Counted from the first letter of the stretch, positions 52,346 through 60,362 are shown. The stretch is DNA of 64,000 nt from Bacteroidales bacterium WCE2008 (GCA_900167925.1 FUZM01000005.1:62001-126000); one strand, 5' to 3'. Numbers and translations: made by a program. Notes: generated from the sequence alone by a model not told the origin.

Positions 52346-52585
52346 ATGAAAAGCGAAAAAAGAGTCAATCTGCTTCAGCTCTCATCAGAGCTTATGGCAG
52401 AAAATGAGATGCACGAGGTTTGGGGCCAGGGTGCAGCTACTCAAGATGTTCAATTAGCAGCCGGAGGCGTCACCTGTAGCGGAACAAACTGTAAAGGTGA
52501 TGCAGCTACAAGTGTTAATCACTGCATGGAGAACTTGAGGAAAAACAATCCTCCTGTAAAAGAGCAGAAGAAGTATTACGCTTAG
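52346..52585 (+). CDS. Ribosomal peptide natural product precursor (GG-Bacteroidales-like)
   Basis: The product is 79 residues. The N-terminal LLQLSSELMAENEMHEVWGQG resembles the leader of Bacteroidales radical-SAM-modified peptides (L..LS..EL...EM..v.G). The core follows a Gly-Gly at 40-41 and contains Cys44, Cys49 and Cys60 in VTCSGTNCKGDAATSVNHC, then a hydrophilic tail ending KKYYA. A radical SAM/SPASM enzyme and a related pseudo-enzyme follow downstream, supporting precursor status. The modified residues and the activity are unknown. It is separated from the maturase by a strong stem-loop, so it is probably the most abundant product of the operon. Confidence 0.7.
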   Translation: MKSEKRVNLLQLSSELMAENEMHEVWGQGAATQDVQLAAGGVTCSGTNCKGDAATSVNHCMENLRKNNPPVKEQKKYYA

Positions 52586-52602
52586 AAACTTAACTTCAGA
52601 TG

Positions 52603-52640
52603 ACAGTGCAGATTTCTGCCAATAAAGAAATCTGCACTGT
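52603..52640 (+). terminator. 15-bp perfect stem-loop between precursor and maturase
   Basis: 52603-52617 pairs without mismatch to 52626-52640 around an 8-base loop. It is followed by TTATATGG, a poor T tract, so it is more likely an attenuator or an RNA-stability element than a complete terminator. It would favour the precursor over the enzymes. Confidence 0.6.
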
Positions 52641-52674
52641 TTATATGGCTTGATTATATAATTTCCTGGGGACA

Positions 52675-54066
52675 ATGACAATAAAAGGATCCGACCTTCT
52701 ATTCATCAAGAAGGATGCTGATTTCATAGTTTACGACAAAAGATCGGACTACATTTATCCTATAGACAGTCTGCATTATCATATCGGGACAAAACTAAAG
52801 GACGAATATAATAAGAACAGAGTTATCTTGAGCTCTGATTATTTCATCCGCGAGATTGAAGATTATACGGATGAAGATATTTCAGAGCATTACGACTTCG
52901 TTCTACAGCTTCTTTCAAAGGAACAAGCCTACAATATTAATCCGATAGAAAATATCTCAGAACAAGACATAATACAGAGTATTTCAACAGTTCCTCAGAT
53001 TGTCATTGAAGTTACGGAGAAATGCAATTTCCAGTGCAGGTATTGCTACTATGGAGAAATGTACAACACTGTCAGCACTCATTCCGAACGTAATCACGAT
53101 ATGCCCGAAGAAGACTGTATTGATTGTTTAAAATTTCTGCTATCAAAGAAAAACTTGTTGCACAGCAATAAATTAGAGCTATCTTTTTACGGAGGAGAGC
53201 CCCTCATGAATTTCAGTCTGATCCGGAAAATAATATCCTTCTGCAAGAGAGAGTTTCCGGAGATTGTATTTCAGTTTTCCATGACGACAAACGGTTCTTT
53301 GCTTAACAGACACATCGATTATCTTAAAGAGAATGATTTCCGGATACTGGTCAGTCTGGATGGCGATGAAGAAGCTGACAGACACAGGGTATACAAAAAC
53401 AACCGATGCTCTTTTTCTCGTGTTAACGAGAACCTGAAGCTTATATCAAAGAAATACCCGGAGTATTTCGCCAACAAAATCGGGATTATTTCTGTCTTGC
53501 ACAAAGATTCGGATATTGTATCAATCTGCGATTTTTTTTCGCAGTATAAGAAAACCCCGGTCCTTACCGAAGTATCGCAGGAAGGAATCATTCCTGGAAG
53601 AGAAAAAGTCCTCCCTTATAACGGAGTGAGCGATCATGAAATGACTGAGCTATATGAAAAGCATAAAGATGTCTACGATCTTGTTGAAGAGGCCAGTAAA
53701 TTGAACTCCTCCCTCGAAATCACGGACAAGATTTCGCTATTATCTCAGAATCCGTATCTGAGGGGTTGTTTTCTCTTTGCAAAAAAGATATTCCTGACAG
53801 TAGACGGGATGTTTTATCCATGCGAGAAAGTCAACCGAAGATTCCCGTTCGGGACGTTCCTTAATGGCAAGATTCAGTTCGACCTGAAAAAGATCAATGA
53901 ATACTATGATCAATTCAACAGAATTATCAGCAGAGAATGTTCAGGCTGCTCTTTACATTACATATGTAAAAAATGCTTTTTTGAAGAACCTTCGGCGATG
54001 TGTCACCCGATGAAGTGCAAAATGACAGATAAAGCCATGGAGATAAGACTTATAAACTCTTTATGA
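52675..54066 (+). CDS. Radical SAM/SPASM peptide maturase
   Basis: The protein has 463 residues. The first 100 residues resemble a peptide-recognition region. The radical SAM cluster motif is CNFQCRYC (Cys117, Cys121, Cys124) after IEVTEK, and the SAM-binding GGEP is at 173-176. The C-terminal SPASM part is Cys-rich, with CSGCSLHYICKKC and Cys443/Cys448, enough for auxiliary iron-sulfur clusters. It probably installs a modification, such as a thioether or cross-link, in the 79-residue precursor upstream. The system resembles what is described as the GG-Bacteroidales radical SAM system, from memory. The gene is AT-richer than the neighbouring housekeeping genes, and the next gene starts 1 base after its stop. 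Confidence 0.85.
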   Translation: MTIKGSDLLFIKKDADFIVYDKRSDYIYPIDSLHYHIGTKLKDEYNKNRVILSSDYFIREIEDYTDEDISEHYDFVLQLLSKEQAYNINPIENISEQDIIQSISTVPQIVIEVTEKCNFQCRYCYYGEMYNTVSTHSERNHDMPEEDCIDCLKFLLSKKNLLHSNKLELSFYGGEPLMNFSLIRKIISFCKREFPEIVFQFSMTTNGSLLNRHIDYLKENDFRILVSLDGDEEADRHRVYKNNRCSFSRVNENLKLISKKYPEYFANKIGIISVLHKDSDIVSICDFFSQYKKTPVLTEVSQEGIIPGREKVLPYNGVSDHEMTELYEKHKDVYDLVEEASKLNSSLEITDKISLLSQNPYLRGCFLFAKKIFLTVDGMFYPCEKVNRRFPFGTFLNGKIQFDLKKINEYYDQFNRIISRECSGCSLHYICKKCFFEEPSAMCHPMKCKMTDKAMEIRLINSL

Positions 54067-54067
54067 T

Positions 54068-55174
54068 ATGAGTAAGACGATAGGACTGTATCCTGATATC
54101 ATACTCGGGATAGATACCAGACGATTGTGCCTGTCCAAGTTGGGAAGTAATCTGCACCACGTGATAAATGTTTCACCCGAGCAGTATATCATTGAAGGGA
54201 ACACAATTACGTTTTTTCCCGGAGAAGAACCTGACCATGATGTAATCTCGACTCTGGTCGAACGTGGTTTCGCATATAGACTGCTGGAAAAGCCAAGTAG
54301 TTTTTCCGATAACGGTTTGCATATGATCCAAAGAGACGATTCTGTCGAAAACGAATTGTATCAATATTTTACGATAACATTTATTCTCGACCGCATATCG
54401 GCTCTTCCTGCATTCCACTTCCCTCATATACGGGGAACAGAGCACAAATTCTCAGACGGAGATCTGGATATCGGGCATGTAAGGAAAAGATTGTCAGAGA
54501 TAAAATACTTCAGGAAGATCCGTCTGATCAGCAATAATATCCTAAGACACACGGATATCCTGCTTATGGAAGAATTAAAGGATAAAGAGATTGAAGTATT
54601 TGTCGGACAAGATTATTACTTGAGACACATTAAGGAGCTGAACACATTTTCAAGACAACTTCATATTATTGTCTATATCGACGATATCCGCAAATTCAAT
54701 GAGTGCGGGGATATCCCCCATACCAATAATGTATCCGTCTCATACTTTTGTCAAATCGGTTCCGATGAGGATCTGGACCTATTTCTTGAGAGTAATATCA
54801 AGGCTATACCGTTTCCGTCGCCAGACGCTTCCGAGACAGTCCTTCACTCCTTGCTAGATTACTCGGAAGAAGATATCCTTCAGACTCCGACGACAAAAAG
54901 GGATCAATTCCTAAAGAAAGCTATCAACAAACTATTCTTCGGAAACACAATCATCGATAATAACGGGAACATCAATTCGTATCCTTTTTGCGATTATGAA
55001 GCAAACTCGGAAGAGAGTTTCGGGACAGTCGTCAAGAAGTTGGCAGATAATGTATTCTGGCGTCTCAGGCGGTCGGATTATTTCGAAAAATGCAAGGAAT
55101 GTGCTTTTGTGGATCTATGTTCGCCGATTTCAAACTATGAAATCAATGCTAAACAGACATTCTGTACAGACTGA
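54068..55174 (+). CDS. Pseudo-radical-SAM partner protein (SPASM-like C-terminus)
   Basis: The protein has 368 residues. Despite a gene order and size expected of a second radical SAM enzyme, there is no CxxxCxxC motif. The C-terminus keeps Cys308 and CKECAFVDLC (Cys342, Cys345, Cys351) plus Cys366, as in SPASM-like iron-sulfur binding. I recall a family described as the pseudo-rSAM protein of GG-Bacteroidales systems; this fits. It may carry or present the precursor, or supply a cluster. It starts 1 base after the maturase stop and is clearly in the same operon. The role is inferred. Confidence 0.65.
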   Translation: MSKTIGLYPDIILGIDTRRLCLSKLGSNLHHVINVSPEQYIIEGNTITFFPGEEPDHDVISTLVERGFAYRLLEKPSSFSDNGLHMIQRDDSVENELYQYFTITFILDRISALPAFHFPHIRGTEHKFSDGDLDIGHVRKRLSEIKYFRKIRLISNNILRHTDILLMEELKDKEIEVFVGQDYYLRHIKELNTFSRQLHIIVYIDDIRKFNECGDIPHTNNVSVSYFCQIGSDEDLDLFLESNIKAIPFPSPDASETVLHSLLDYSEEDILQTPTTKRDQFLKKAINKLFFGNTIIDNNGNINSYPFCDYEANSEESFGTVVKKLADNVFWRLRRSDYFEKCKECAFVDLCSPISNYEINAKQTFCTD

Positions 55175-55226
55175 TTTTGGCAAAGTGTTTGCAGACCCCT
55201 GCATGCATATTAACCATTGAATTATT

Positions 55227-55619
55227 ATGAAAAAATCAGTCATTATCCAGATTGTAGTTCTGGCTCTCCTTACTTTGTCCACTTCCTCTTTTGCCCAGAC
55301 CCGTTCCAAGCATTTCAGTTATAAAGATTTTGTCGACAAGACAGAGAATCTTGAACCGGGAGCCAGCATAAAGGAGGTCAAGAAGATTTTTGGAGACCCC
55401 TATAAAATTGCATTCATCAAAGTAGACAATGTCGTTTATAAGCAGTATTCATACAAGACAAACTCCACTTCTCAGCAGTCTACCTATATCACATATAATT
55501 TCATTTTCGAGCAAGGAAAACTGATTGCCCTTCTTGAAGATGAAAATTATTATGAAGGTCTTCAGATATACAAGAATCATCTTACACTGGATCTTCTGAA
55601 GAAAGAGATTTTAGAATAG
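55227..55619 (+). CDS. Small secreted BamE/SmpA-like protein
   Basis: The 130-residue protein has a signal peptide ending SSFAQ (about residue 24). The mature part, GASIKEVKKIFGDPYKI...YKQYSYKTNS...YNFIFEQGKLIALLED, resembles the small alpha-beta fold of BamE/SmpA/OmlA-like domains, but no lipobox Cys is present. It lies 52 bases after the pseudo-radical-SAM gene on the same strand and is AT-rich like it, so it may be part of the peptide operon, for example as an envelope accessory or immunity factor. That is a guess. The next gene starts 7 bases after its stop. Confidence 0.5.
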   Translation: MKKSVIIQIVVLALLTLSTSSFAQTRSKHFSYKDFVDKTENLEPGASIKEVKKIFGDPYKIAFIKVDNVVYKQYSYKTNSTSQQSTYITYNFIFEQGKLIALLEDENYYEGLQIYKNHLTLDLLKKEILE

Positions 55620-55626
55620 GGTGTAT

Positions 55627-56616
55627 ATGGAAAGAATAATCGAGTGCGTGCCGAATTTCAGCGAAGGGCGTGACAAGAAAATAATCGCCAGCATAGCCGA
55701 GGCCATCGCTTCGGCAGGACCGAAAGTCTTGAACATCGATCCGGGCGAGGCCGCCAACAGGACAGTCATCACCTTCGCCGGAACTCCCGAAGACGTCTGC
55801 GAAGGAGCCTTCCGCGGCGTCATGAAAGCCGCAGAACTTATTGACATGAGAAAGCATCACGGGACGCATCCTCGTTCCGGAGCGACCGACGTCCTGCCGC
55901 TTGTACCGGTTTCAGGAGTCACACTCGAAGAATGCGCTGAAATGGCGCGGACCCTGGCGAAACGGATATACGACGAACTGGGGATTGCATGCTACTGCTA
56001 TGAAGCCGCCGCATTCAGACCGGAGTTCCGCAATCTCGCAGTCTGCCGGGCGGGAGAGTATGAAGCCCTGCCGGAGAAGCTGGCAGACCCGCAGAGGCGG
56101 CCGGACTTCGGGCCCGAGACCATGACCCCTGCGATAGAAAAATCTGGCGCCATCAATGTAGGCGCCCGCAATTACCTGATAGCGGTCAATTTCAACCTGG
56201 ACACAGAGTCGACGAAGCTGGCTAACGCGATTGCTTTCGACGTCCGGGAGAAAGGCCGCATCGCTCCAGACGGGACCCGGGTTCCCGGCACGCTGAAGGG
56301 CTGCAAAGCCCTCGGATGGTTCATCGAAGAATATGGCATCGCCCAGGTTTCCATGAACATAACAGACATCGACGCTACTCCGCTGCACCGGGCGTTCGAA
56401 GAAGTCAGCCGCGCCGCCGAAGCCCGCGGAGTCCATGTCACCGGCACGGAGATCATCGGGCTGGTGCCGGAGAGGGTCCTGCTCGAGGCCGGAAGATACT
56501 TCCTGGGCGGAGATGCCTCCGACGAAGATCTCATCGACGCCGCCGTCGAAGCCATGGGCCTCTCCGACCTCCGTCCGTTCGTTCCGTCGGAGAAGGTTCT
56601 GGAACAACTTTTATAA
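55627..56616 (+). CDS. ftcD: Glutamate formimidoyltransferase-like protein
   Basis: The 329-residue protein starts at the ATG at 55627 (MERIIECVPNFSEGRD), not the GTG 6 bases earlier. VPNFSEGRD, HHGTHPRSGATDVLPLVPV (about 77-95), AINVGARNYLIAVNFNLDT and RGVHVTGTEIIGLVP are family signatures. The formyltransferase domain transfers formimino from N-formiminoglutamate to tetrahydrofolate in histidine breakdown; there is no fused cyclodeaminase domain here. It is GC-rich, unlike its neighbours on both sides, so it is probably an older resident gene interrupted by accessory DNA. No other hut gene is in the window. Confidence 0.88.
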   Translation: MERIIECVPNFSEGRDKKIIASIAEAIASAGPKVLNIDPGEAANRTVITFAGTPEDVCEGAFRGVMKAAELIDMRKHHGTHPRSGATDVLPLVPVSGVTLEECAEMARTLAKRIYDELGIACYCYEAAAFRPEFRNLAVCRAGEYEALPEKLADPQRRPDFGPETMTPAIEKSGAINVGARNYLIAVNFNLDTESTKLANAIAFDVREKGRIAPDGTRVPGTLKGCKALGWFIEEYGIAQVSMNITDIDATPLHRAFEEVSRAAEARGVHVTGTEIIGLVPERVLLEAGRYFLGGDASDEDLIDAAVEAMGLSDLRPFVPSEKVLEQLL

Positions 56617-56879
56617 AGCACTGATTATCATTATTTTATAAATCCGCTAACTAAAATATTCTCCTACAGATAAGCTAACTATCTGATACGCAACAAGTTA
56701 TCACTACGCCATTAGAGGAGTAATCTAACTATAGTATTTTACATATTGATTATCATGCGTTTACGTTTCGAGAGACGTTAGCTTTTACCATCTCCAACAT
56801 AAGTAAATAATGAATAATAACTATTACCTTGCGACCGTACACAACTGACGCGCTGTTATTATTTCTTAATTTACTTATT
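56617..56879. other. 263-bp AT-rich intergenic region before the C10 peptidase gene
   Basis: No ORF of note is present. A weak -7-like TACGTTTC (56762-56769) and an imperfect inverted repeat at 56761-56780 are the only landmarks. No transfer RNA or terminator was found, so the promoter of the next gene is not identified. Confidence 0.4.
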
Positions 56880-58208
56880 ATGAAACAATTAAAGTATTTC
56901 GCAGCCATCCTTGGCCTGTTAGCTTTCGTTTCTTGTCACGAAAAAGACGAGTTATCGTTAGACAATGCTCCCGAGAAAGCTAAGAATTCTAACACATTGA
57001 CTATCAAAAAAGCCAATGCTTATGTTTCACTCTTCTCCGACTATCTGGGAGAAAAACCAGGCACCAAGTCAGAGGTACAACGCGAGGTAGATTATATAGA
57101 TGTCCTTGTCGAAAGAGGGGATACTCTTATGTATGCATTCAACTATAAGAATGATGCGGGTTATATCCTCTTAGGCGCAGCAGATACCTACTTCCCTATT
57201 CTGAGCCACAACTCTTCAGGACATCTGAAATTCAACGAAATCAGTATTGAAAGTCCATTATATAGCGTTATCCAATCATTCAAAGGTATAATCAGGGATG
57301 CAAAAGCCACCCCGGACTATGATTCGGAATACTACGAAAGATGGAAAGATCTGGGGGATAGCGATTATACCTATGAGGTTATACCTTGTGAAACTCCCGA
57401 GTTTATCACTGATACTAAAGGAAGAAGGACATATTCCTCCGGAAAAAAGAATATATACCCTCAGACCGGCATGGAACTGAAGTATTGGACTCAGGAAGGA
57501 GGATACAACTATTATGCAGAGAATAAGGCTTGCATCGGCTGTCCTGCAATTGCAATCGGAATGTTATTATATGATTTGAACTCTAGAATGATGGGGGATC
57601 CGACAACCACTTACCCTTCTTTCAGTTACTACTATGATGCATACAATATCAAAGACAGGACCGATGGAACTGAAACTGCACGTAAATTAAGGATGATAGC
57701 CGACATTATCCCCAACTATGACTGGGGTAATACAAAGGATGCGACAAGTACTGCCACCTTGGAAGATATTGTTGAAGGACTTCACAGACTGGGATTCACA
57801 CAGGCACAAGCTGTAAACTATAATTTTGAAACATTATATAGAAACTTCACGTTCAAGGGGATCAATTATTTCGGCAACGAGCAGAATTTTGAAAGAGGGG
57901 TATTACTGTTAGCACATGACTATCTCAACGGCAACGGGCATATATGGTTCTGTGATGGCTATTATGAGCAGGCGTACGAAGTCGTAAAGAAAGGCATCTT
58001 CGGTATAGTACTGAAAAGATGGAATGAGTATGAAGATAAAATCTATATGAACTGGGGATGGGCTGAAAAATTAGGTAATGGCTGGTATACACCATCAGAT
58101 ATTTACTGGGAGTCTAACGAGTATGGAAGTATTACATGCAAGCTTAATACTAAGATGATTGTCAATCTCAGTCATTACGAATATCCATACGATTTGATTG
58201 ATATGTAA
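56880..58208 (+). CDS. C10-family cysteine peptidase lipoprotein (streptopain-like)
   Basis: From the ATG at 56880 the protein has 442 residues; an in-frame TTG at 56829 would add 17 residues without a signal. The lipoprotein signal ends LAFVSC (Cys19). The N-terminal part is a Spi-like propeptide. The mature enzyme follows: nucleophile Cys221 in KACIGCPAIAIG, catalytic His354 in GNGHIWFCDGYY, and YMNWGWAEKLGNGWY (388-403), which matches the NWGWG...NGYY signature. C10 enzymes include SpeB and the Prevotella interpain, secreted cysteine proteases. A surface-tethered protease is likely. It is AT-rich, with its own downstream terminator, and is a candidate acquired gene. Confidence 0.8.
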   Translation: MKQLKYFAAILGLLAFVSCHEKDELSLDNAPEKAKNSNTLTIKKANAYVSLFSDYLGEKPGTKSEVQREVDYIDVLVERGDTLMYAFNYKNDAGYILLGAADTYFPILSHNSSGHLKFNEISIESPLYSVIQSFKGIIRDAKATPDYDSEYYERWKDLGDSDYTYEVIPCETPEFITDTKGRRTYSSGKKNIYPQTGMELKYWTQEGGYNYYAENKACIGCPAIAIGMLLYDLNSRMMGDPTTTYPSFSYYYDAYNIKDRTDGTETARKLRMIADIIPNYDWGNTKDATSTATLEDIVEGLHRLGFTQAQAVNYNFETLYRNFTFKGINYFGNEQNFERGVLLLAHDYLNGNGHIWFCDGYYEQAYEVVKKGIFGIVLKRWNEYEDKIYMNWGWAEKLGNGWYTPSDIYWESNEYGSITCKLNTKMIVNLSHYEYPYDLIDM

Positions 58209-58210
58209 AA

Positions 58211-58246
58211 AAGAGACCTTGTCAATTTGACAAGGTCTTATTTTTA
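58211..58246. terminator. Bidirectional terminator
   Basis: AGACCTTGTC (58214-58223) and GACAAGGTCT (58229-58238) form a perfect stem with A/T runs on both sides. It serves the C10 peptidase from the left and the GNAT gene ending at 58244 from the right. Confidence 0.8.
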
Positions 58247-58816
58247 ATGCAAGTCAAGGACGGCGTGCATGAAGTCGGTGCCGAAGCAATTGACCTGTTT
58301 GTCTTCCCGGAAGCCCAGGGAGGCGTAGAGGCGGCGGAGCTTGTGGTGTGTCACGTCGACGATCAGGGAGGCTGTGGCAAAGCCGAGGGCCTCGGCTGCC
58401 TCCAGCGCCTGGCCGATCATTAGACGGCCGAGACCATGGCCCCTGAAAGAAGGCAGGACGGCCATCGAATCCAGGTAGTATTCGCCTTCGCATGTCTCGT
58501 CATCCATCTTGCCCGGACGGTAGCCCGAGCATCTGGCTATCAATCCGAAGGTCTTGCGCTTGAGCTTTCTGTAGCGGGCCCCGTCGTATGAGGAGATGCT
58601 GCCGGCGGGGACGCCGTCAACTTCTGCGATAAGGGTGTTCTTCCAGCTGTAGAGAGTATCTTCTCTGGCGCATACTTCTGCAAGCCCGGCGAGGGTTGCA
58701 AGGTTTTCTCCGGAAATCGAACCGTTGAAGGTGTCGATATCGACTGAGGCGAGGACGTTTCTCGCAATAAAGGCGGCGTCTGATGGCGTCGCCTTTCTGA
58801 AGGTGATATCTGCCAT
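58244..58816 (-). CDS. GNAT-family N-acetyltransferase
   Basis: From the ATG at 58816 the protein has 191 residues (MADITFRKATPSDAAF). A longer frame to 58945 overlaps the upstream flavodoxin end and lacks family similarity. The acetyl-CoA-binding motif is SMAVLPSFRGHGLGRLMIGQAL, with a C-terminal RLYASLGFREDKQ. The substrate is unknown. A minus-strand -7 box TATATTTG (58842-58849) supports the shorter start. It is transcribed separately from the flavodoxin upstream. Confidence 0.8.
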   Translation of the reverse strand: MADITFRKATPSDAAFIARNVLASVDIDTFNGSISGENLATLAGLAEVCAREDTLYSWKNTLIAEVDGVPAGSISSYDGARYRKLKRKTFGLIARCSGYRPGKMDDETCEGEYYLDSMAVLPSFRGHGLGRLMIGQALEAAEALGFATASLIVDVTHHKLRRLYASLGFREDKQVNCFGTDFMHAVLDLH

Positions 58817-58841
58817 AAGATTAAATGTTAAGTCGTTACGG

Positions 58842-58849
58842 CAAATATA
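58842..58849 (-). promoter_or_regulatory. -7 box of the GNAT gene
   Basis: Minus-strand TATATTTG, 26 bases upstream of the ATG at 58816. No TTG at the standard distance. Confidence 0.45.
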
Positions 58850-58871
58850 TAAAATTATTTCGGAATTCCGC

Positions 58872-59354
58872 TTACTTGAGAGTTGCCACCCAGGCTGCGA
58901 TCCTGTCATCGGTCTTGTCAGACTCGTTTGTCTCATCAAGGGCAAGGCCTACGAATTTTCCGTCGACGACAGAATCGGATGAACCATAGTTGTACTCTGA
59001 TGCGTCGACGCCAGGAAGGACATCGGCCCCTGCAGCCTTGGCAGCATCATAGATAGCCTTCATTCCACCGCAGAAGGTGTCAGGATAGCTTTCACAGTCG
59101 CCTACACCGAATATTGCGACCTTCTTTCCAGCAAGGTTCAGACCCTTGAGGGTATCGAGGGCGCCGTACCAGTCGTCCTGGACTTCACCGTCGCCCCAGG
59201 TAGATGTTCCGAGTACGATAAGATCATAACCGGCAGCCTCGGCCCCGAGTTCAGCTGCATTTTTTACATCGGCTCCGCCGAGAGCGGCAGAAATCCTGTT
59301 TGCGAGATCTTCGCATGTTCCAGTCGTGGAACCATAATATACTACTGTCTTCAT
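58872..59354 (-). CDS. fldA: Flavodoxin
   Basis: The 160-residue protein is a long-type flavodoxin. The FMN phosphate loop is GSTTGTCEDLANRI (about 8-21), the aromatic-bearing loops are GTSTWGDGEVQDDW (about 49-62) and FGVGDCESYPDTFCGG. It carries electrons in place of ferredoxin, typically under iron limitation. A promoter (TTG-N20-TAACTTTG, 59391-59421) precedes it, and a 13-bp inverted repeat lies across that promoter. It follows nagB on the same strand. Confidence 0.93.
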   Translation of the reverse strand: MKTVVYYGSTTGTCEDLANRISAALGGADVKNAAELGAEAAGYDLIVLGTSTWGDGEVQDDWYGALDTLKGLNLAGKKVAIFGVGDCESYPDTFCGGMKAIYDAAKAAGADVLPGVDASEYNYGSSDSVVDGKFVGLALDETNESDKTDDRIAAWVATLK

Positions 59355-59371
59355 ATCTGATTAAATAAAAA

Positions 59372-59421
59372 TTCTGTCCGTAACTATGTACAAAGTTACG
59401 GACAGAACTATTCCGGGGCAA
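59372..59421 (-). promoter_or_regulatory. Flavodoxin promoter overlapping a 13-bp inverted repeat
   Basis: On the minus strand TTG (59419-59421), 20 bases, TAACTTTG (59391-59398). The inverted repeat TTCTGTCCGTAAC (59372-59384) and GTTACGGACAGAA (59395-59407) is perfect, with a 10-base spacer, and is followed by TTTTTATTT on the minus strand. It therefore looks both like the nagB terminator (66 bases after the stop) and an operator on the fldA promoter. Confidence 0.7.
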
Positions 59422-59472
59422 TCCCAAATTATTGGTAATACGGATTGCTGTTATCCCATTATATTATGAATC

Positions 59473-60267
59473 CTAAAGATTCTCTGCTTCCTCGACAGCC
59501 TTGAAGTAGCGGTAGCTGTTGACCTTGAGCTCGCCGACTGAGAGTTCATCGCAGACGATTGTTCCGGCAGGATGTCCCTGAAGTCCGGAAAGAGTGCAGT
59601 AGTGGCTCATAGGGCCCTCGACAGCATCCTTGATAGCGCGAGCTTTCTTATGGCCGAAGGCAAGGATTACGACCTCCTTGGCGCTGAGGACGGTAGCGAC
59701 ACCGACTGTCATGGCCTGAGCCGGAACCTTGTTGAAGTCATTGTCGAAGAAACGGGCATTGACAACTCTTGTATCGTAGGTAAGGGTGACGACGCGGGTA
59801 CGGGACTGAAGAGAAGAGAAAGGCTCGTTGAAAGCGATATGGCCGTCTTCGCCTACTCCTCCGAGGAAGAGGTCGAAGCCGCCGGCCTCGACGATTGCTT
59901 TCTCATATGCCTCGCATTCTGCGACAGGATCTGCGGCATTACCGTTAAGAATATGGATATTCTCCGGTTTCTCGTCGATCTGGTCGAAAAGGTACTTGTG
60001 CATGAAAGAGTGGTAGCTCTCCGGATGGCTTTCCGGAAGACCAACATACTCATCCATGTTGAATGAGATGACATTCTTGAAAGAAACCTCTCCTGCCTTT
60101 ACCATTCTGATAAGCTCTGCGTATGTCTCGATCGGAGTAGATCCGGTGCAGAGACCGATGACGAAAGGCTTGTCGGTCACCTTAGCTTTTGCGTTGATTT
60201 TTTCTGCGATATAATGCGCTGCCCAGAGGGAACCTTCCGCAGAATTGTTTCTGATTACGACTTTCAT
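59473..60267 (-). CDS. nagB: Glucosamine-6-phosphate deaminase
   Basis: The 264-residue protein matches NagB. The N-terminal FVIGLCTGSTPIETYAELIR is a sugar-phosphate-binding motif. NVISFNMDEYVGLPESHPESYHSFMHKYLF and LFLGGVGEDGHIAFNEPFSS carry the catalytic Asp/His/Glu residues. It converts glucosamine 6-phosphate to fructose 6-phosphate plus ammonia. No nagA or transporter is nearby. A minus-strand -7 box TAATTTTG lies at 60291-60298. Confidence 0.95.
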   Translation of the reverse strand: MKVVIRNNSAEGSLWAAHYIAEKINAKAKVTDKPFVIGLCTGSTPIETYAELIRMVKAGEVSFKNVISFNMDEYVGLPESHPESYHSFMHKYLFDQIDEKPENIHILNGNAADPVAECEAYEKAIVEAGGFDLFLGGVGEDGHIAFNEPFSSLQSRTRVVTLTYDTRVVNARFFDNDFNKVPAQAMTVGVATVLSAKEVVILAFGHKKARAIKDAVEGPMSHYCTLSGLQGHPAGTIVCDELSVGELKVNSYRYFKAVEEAENL

Positions 60268-60290
60268 AATTGTAATTGTAGTTTAGGTCA

Positions 60291-60298
60291 CAAAATTA
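60291..60298 (-). promoter_or_regulatory. -7 box of nagB
   Basis: Minus-strand TAATTTTG, 24 bases upstream of the nagB ATG. The region upstream is extremely A/T rich, with no TTG at the standard distance. Confidence 0.4.
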
Positions 60299-60362
60299 AT
60301 TTTTTTAGAAAAAAAATCCTATAAAAAAATACAATCAGTGACTTTCAAATTGCGAAAAAGGG

